Shown: piece by piece, positions 63,053 through 64,000 of the stretch
How the letters are laid out: every line of letters begins with the position of its first letter
How positions within the stretch are numbered: position 1 is the stretch's first letter
Assembly: GCA_023426245.1 (NCBI GenBank)
Contig: JAFABB010000002.1
Coordinates: 1-64,000 of the forward strand
Direction: 5' to 3'
DNA from: Bacillota bacterium
GTDB lineage: Bacteria; Bacillota; UBA4882; UBA8346
DNA length: 64,000 nucleotides
Notes under the pieces: generated by a model
Seen by the model: the letters and a program-made list of their open reading frames with translations, nothing else
Told to the model about the DNA's origin: nothing
Databases searched by the model: none
Made by a program: the position numbers and the translations under genes

Positions 63053-63778
63053 CTAAAAATTTTTCCCTAAATAAGCCTCTTTTACCTGTTCAAGGCCTTG
63101 CAGTTCCCGGGAAGCGCCGCTGTGAACGACCCGGCCGTTTTCAATCAAATAACCCCGGTGAGCCGTTTTCAAAGCCAAATGGGCATTTTGCTCAATCAGC
63201 AGGATGGTCGTACCTTCCCGGTTTAAGGCCCGGATGACTTCAAAGATTTCCTGGATCACAAGGGGCGCGAGGCCTAAAGAAGGTTCATCCAGTAGCAATA
63301 GCTTTGGCTTGGCCATCAACGCTTTCCCGATTGCCACCATTTGCTGCTGCCCCCCTGAAAGGGTTGACACGGTTTGTTTTAACCGGGATTTTAAAATCGG
63401 AAACAATTCGAATATTTTGTCCAAATCTGCTTGAATTTGAGGTTTTTTCGTCTTATAATACCGCAGGTAAGCCCCGAGTGACAAATTTTCGAGCACCGTT
63501 AAAGGACCAAAAAGGCCCCGGTCCTCGGGAACTAATGAAATACCCAGCTTTACAACGGCTTCGGGGCTCAATTTATCCATAGGCTGCTCCTCAAAACGGA
63601 TCAAACCGGTTTTATTTTTTAAAAGTCCGGCGATGCATGAAAGAATCGTGGTTTTTCCGGCCCCATTGGCGCCAATGAGCGTGACAATCTCGCCTTTTTT
63701 AATCTCAAGGAAAATATCCTTCAATGCCTGAGCCTGACCATAATAAGCGTTTAAATTATTGATTTGCAGCATACCCAT
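63053..63778 (-). CDS. livF: Branched-chain amino-acid-type ABC transporter ATP-binding protein
   Basis: 241 residues. Walker A GANGAGKTTIL, Q-loop region ISLVPEDRGLFGPLTVLENL, signature LSGGQQQMVAIGKAL, Walker B LLLLDEPSLGLAPLV and the switch His region LIEQNAHLALKTA, all typical of LivF. With livG and upstream permeases outside the window it would import hydrophobic amino acids or related compounds. It overlaps livG by about 20 bp. Confidence 0.92.
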   Translation of the reverse strand: MGMLQINNLNAYYGQAQALKDIFLEIKKGEIVTLIGANGAGKTTILSCIAGLLKNKTGLIRFEEQPMDKLSPEAVVKLGISLVPEDRGLFGPLTVLENLSLGAYLRYYKTKKPQIQADLDKIFELFPILKSRLKQTVSTLSGGQQQMVAIGKALMAKPKLLLLDEPSLGLAPLVIQEIFEVIRALNREGTTILLIEQNAHLALKTAHRGYLIENGRVVHSGASRELQGLEQVKEAYLGKNF

Positions 63779-64000
63779 TCTCCCCTCCCAGGTAAGCCGC
63801 TATTACCTTCCGGTCTTGGCGAATACTCTCCGGTGTTCCTTCGGCAATTTTTATCCCGAATTCTAATACCGCTATCTCCTCACAAACCTTCATCACCAAA
63901 CCCATATCATGTTCCACCAGCAAGACCGTAATCCCGCGATCTCTGATTTCCCTAATTAAAGTGATCAGTCCGGCTCTTTCGGGAGCCGAGAGTCCCGCTG
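63756..64000 (-). CDS. livG: Branched-chain amino-acid-type ABC transporter ATP-binding protein, C-terminal part
   Basis: The partial gene runs off the right edge; 80 C-terminal residues are visible. They read AGLSAPERAGLITLIREIRD then RGITVLLVEHDMGLVMKVCE and EEIAVLEFGIKIAEGTPESI, the LivG tail with the switch His in EHDM. It overlaps the livF start, indicating translational coupling. Confidence 0.88.
   Translation of the reverse strand, partial: AGLSAPERAGLITLIREIRDRGITVLLVEHDMGLVMKVCEEIAVLEFGIKIAEGTPESIRQDRKVIAAYLGGENGYAANQ

Overview
The window reads as a spore-forming, Gram-type-positive Firmicute (Bacillota), probably a deep clostridial-type lineage with moderate GC. The grounds are a Spo0A master regulator, a CwlD-type cortex amidase, the PASTA-kinase/PP2C/RsgA/Rpe block, RNase Y, the YmdB-type phosphoesterase, and strong AGGAGG-like ribosome binding sites. 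No rRNA, tRNA, CRISPR array or prophage was found. Most genes lie on the minus strand.

Layout. 1-1250: AT-rich debris, with the 3' end of an IS256-type element, a DUF2750 gene and a decayed DUF4279-like gene. 1332-6410: a YesM/YesN-type two-component system divergent from a secreted GH16 glucanase. 6436-6879: an acyl-CoA thioesterase. 7036-17203: a carbohydrate island. A GntR regulator and an FGGY kinase run rightward; a ribose-type ABC transporter, a phosphotriesterase-like (lactonase-like) hydrolase, a creatininase-family hydrolase and a TIM-barrel-like protein run leftward. The palindrome TTGACTAGTCAA overlaps the -35 box of the transporter operon. 17224-30525: assorted genes (CBS protein, IMPase, BNR/DUF4015 protein, YYY membrane protein, two DUF421 proteins, opine-type dehydrogenase, LysM protein, NarL-type regulator, speE), broken by repeat-rich intergenic DNA. 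30629-44485: a large TPR protein, Fe-ADH, tlyA-dgt, small Cys-containing proteins, a bactofilin-like membrane protein, a Ski2-like helicase, threonine synthase, a lipoprotein and a PPOX protein.

44792-61152 is a housekeeping and signalling core: ireB, cheX-like, rpe, rsgA, PASTA kinase, PP2C, FHA, rlmN, spo0A, GNAT, ymdB-like, rny, recX, recA, thpR, cinA, cwlD. The Ser/Thr phosphorylation genes form a compact module (kinase, phosphatase, FHA reader and the predicted substrate IreB). recA has a near-consensus promoter with a LexA box just downstream. 61267-64000 holds speD with a long structured leader, galM, and the end of a branched-chain amino-acid-type ABC operon (livG partial, livF). speD and speE are about 31 kb apart but together would make spermidine.

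The most unusual non-coding signals are: (i) a ~108-bp two-hairpin element present twice (27910-28019 and 60302-60412), each copy supplying the last Asp codon and the TAG stop of the gene it abuts; (ii) two interleaved inverted repeats just upstream of thpR, which lacks an obvious ribosome binding site; (iii) a nested-stem leader upstream of speD; (iv) 42-bp tandem repeats at two places, one in frame inside a histidine kinase ATPase domain; (v) small hairpins with AAGATATAC/GTATATCTT arms at two distant sites.
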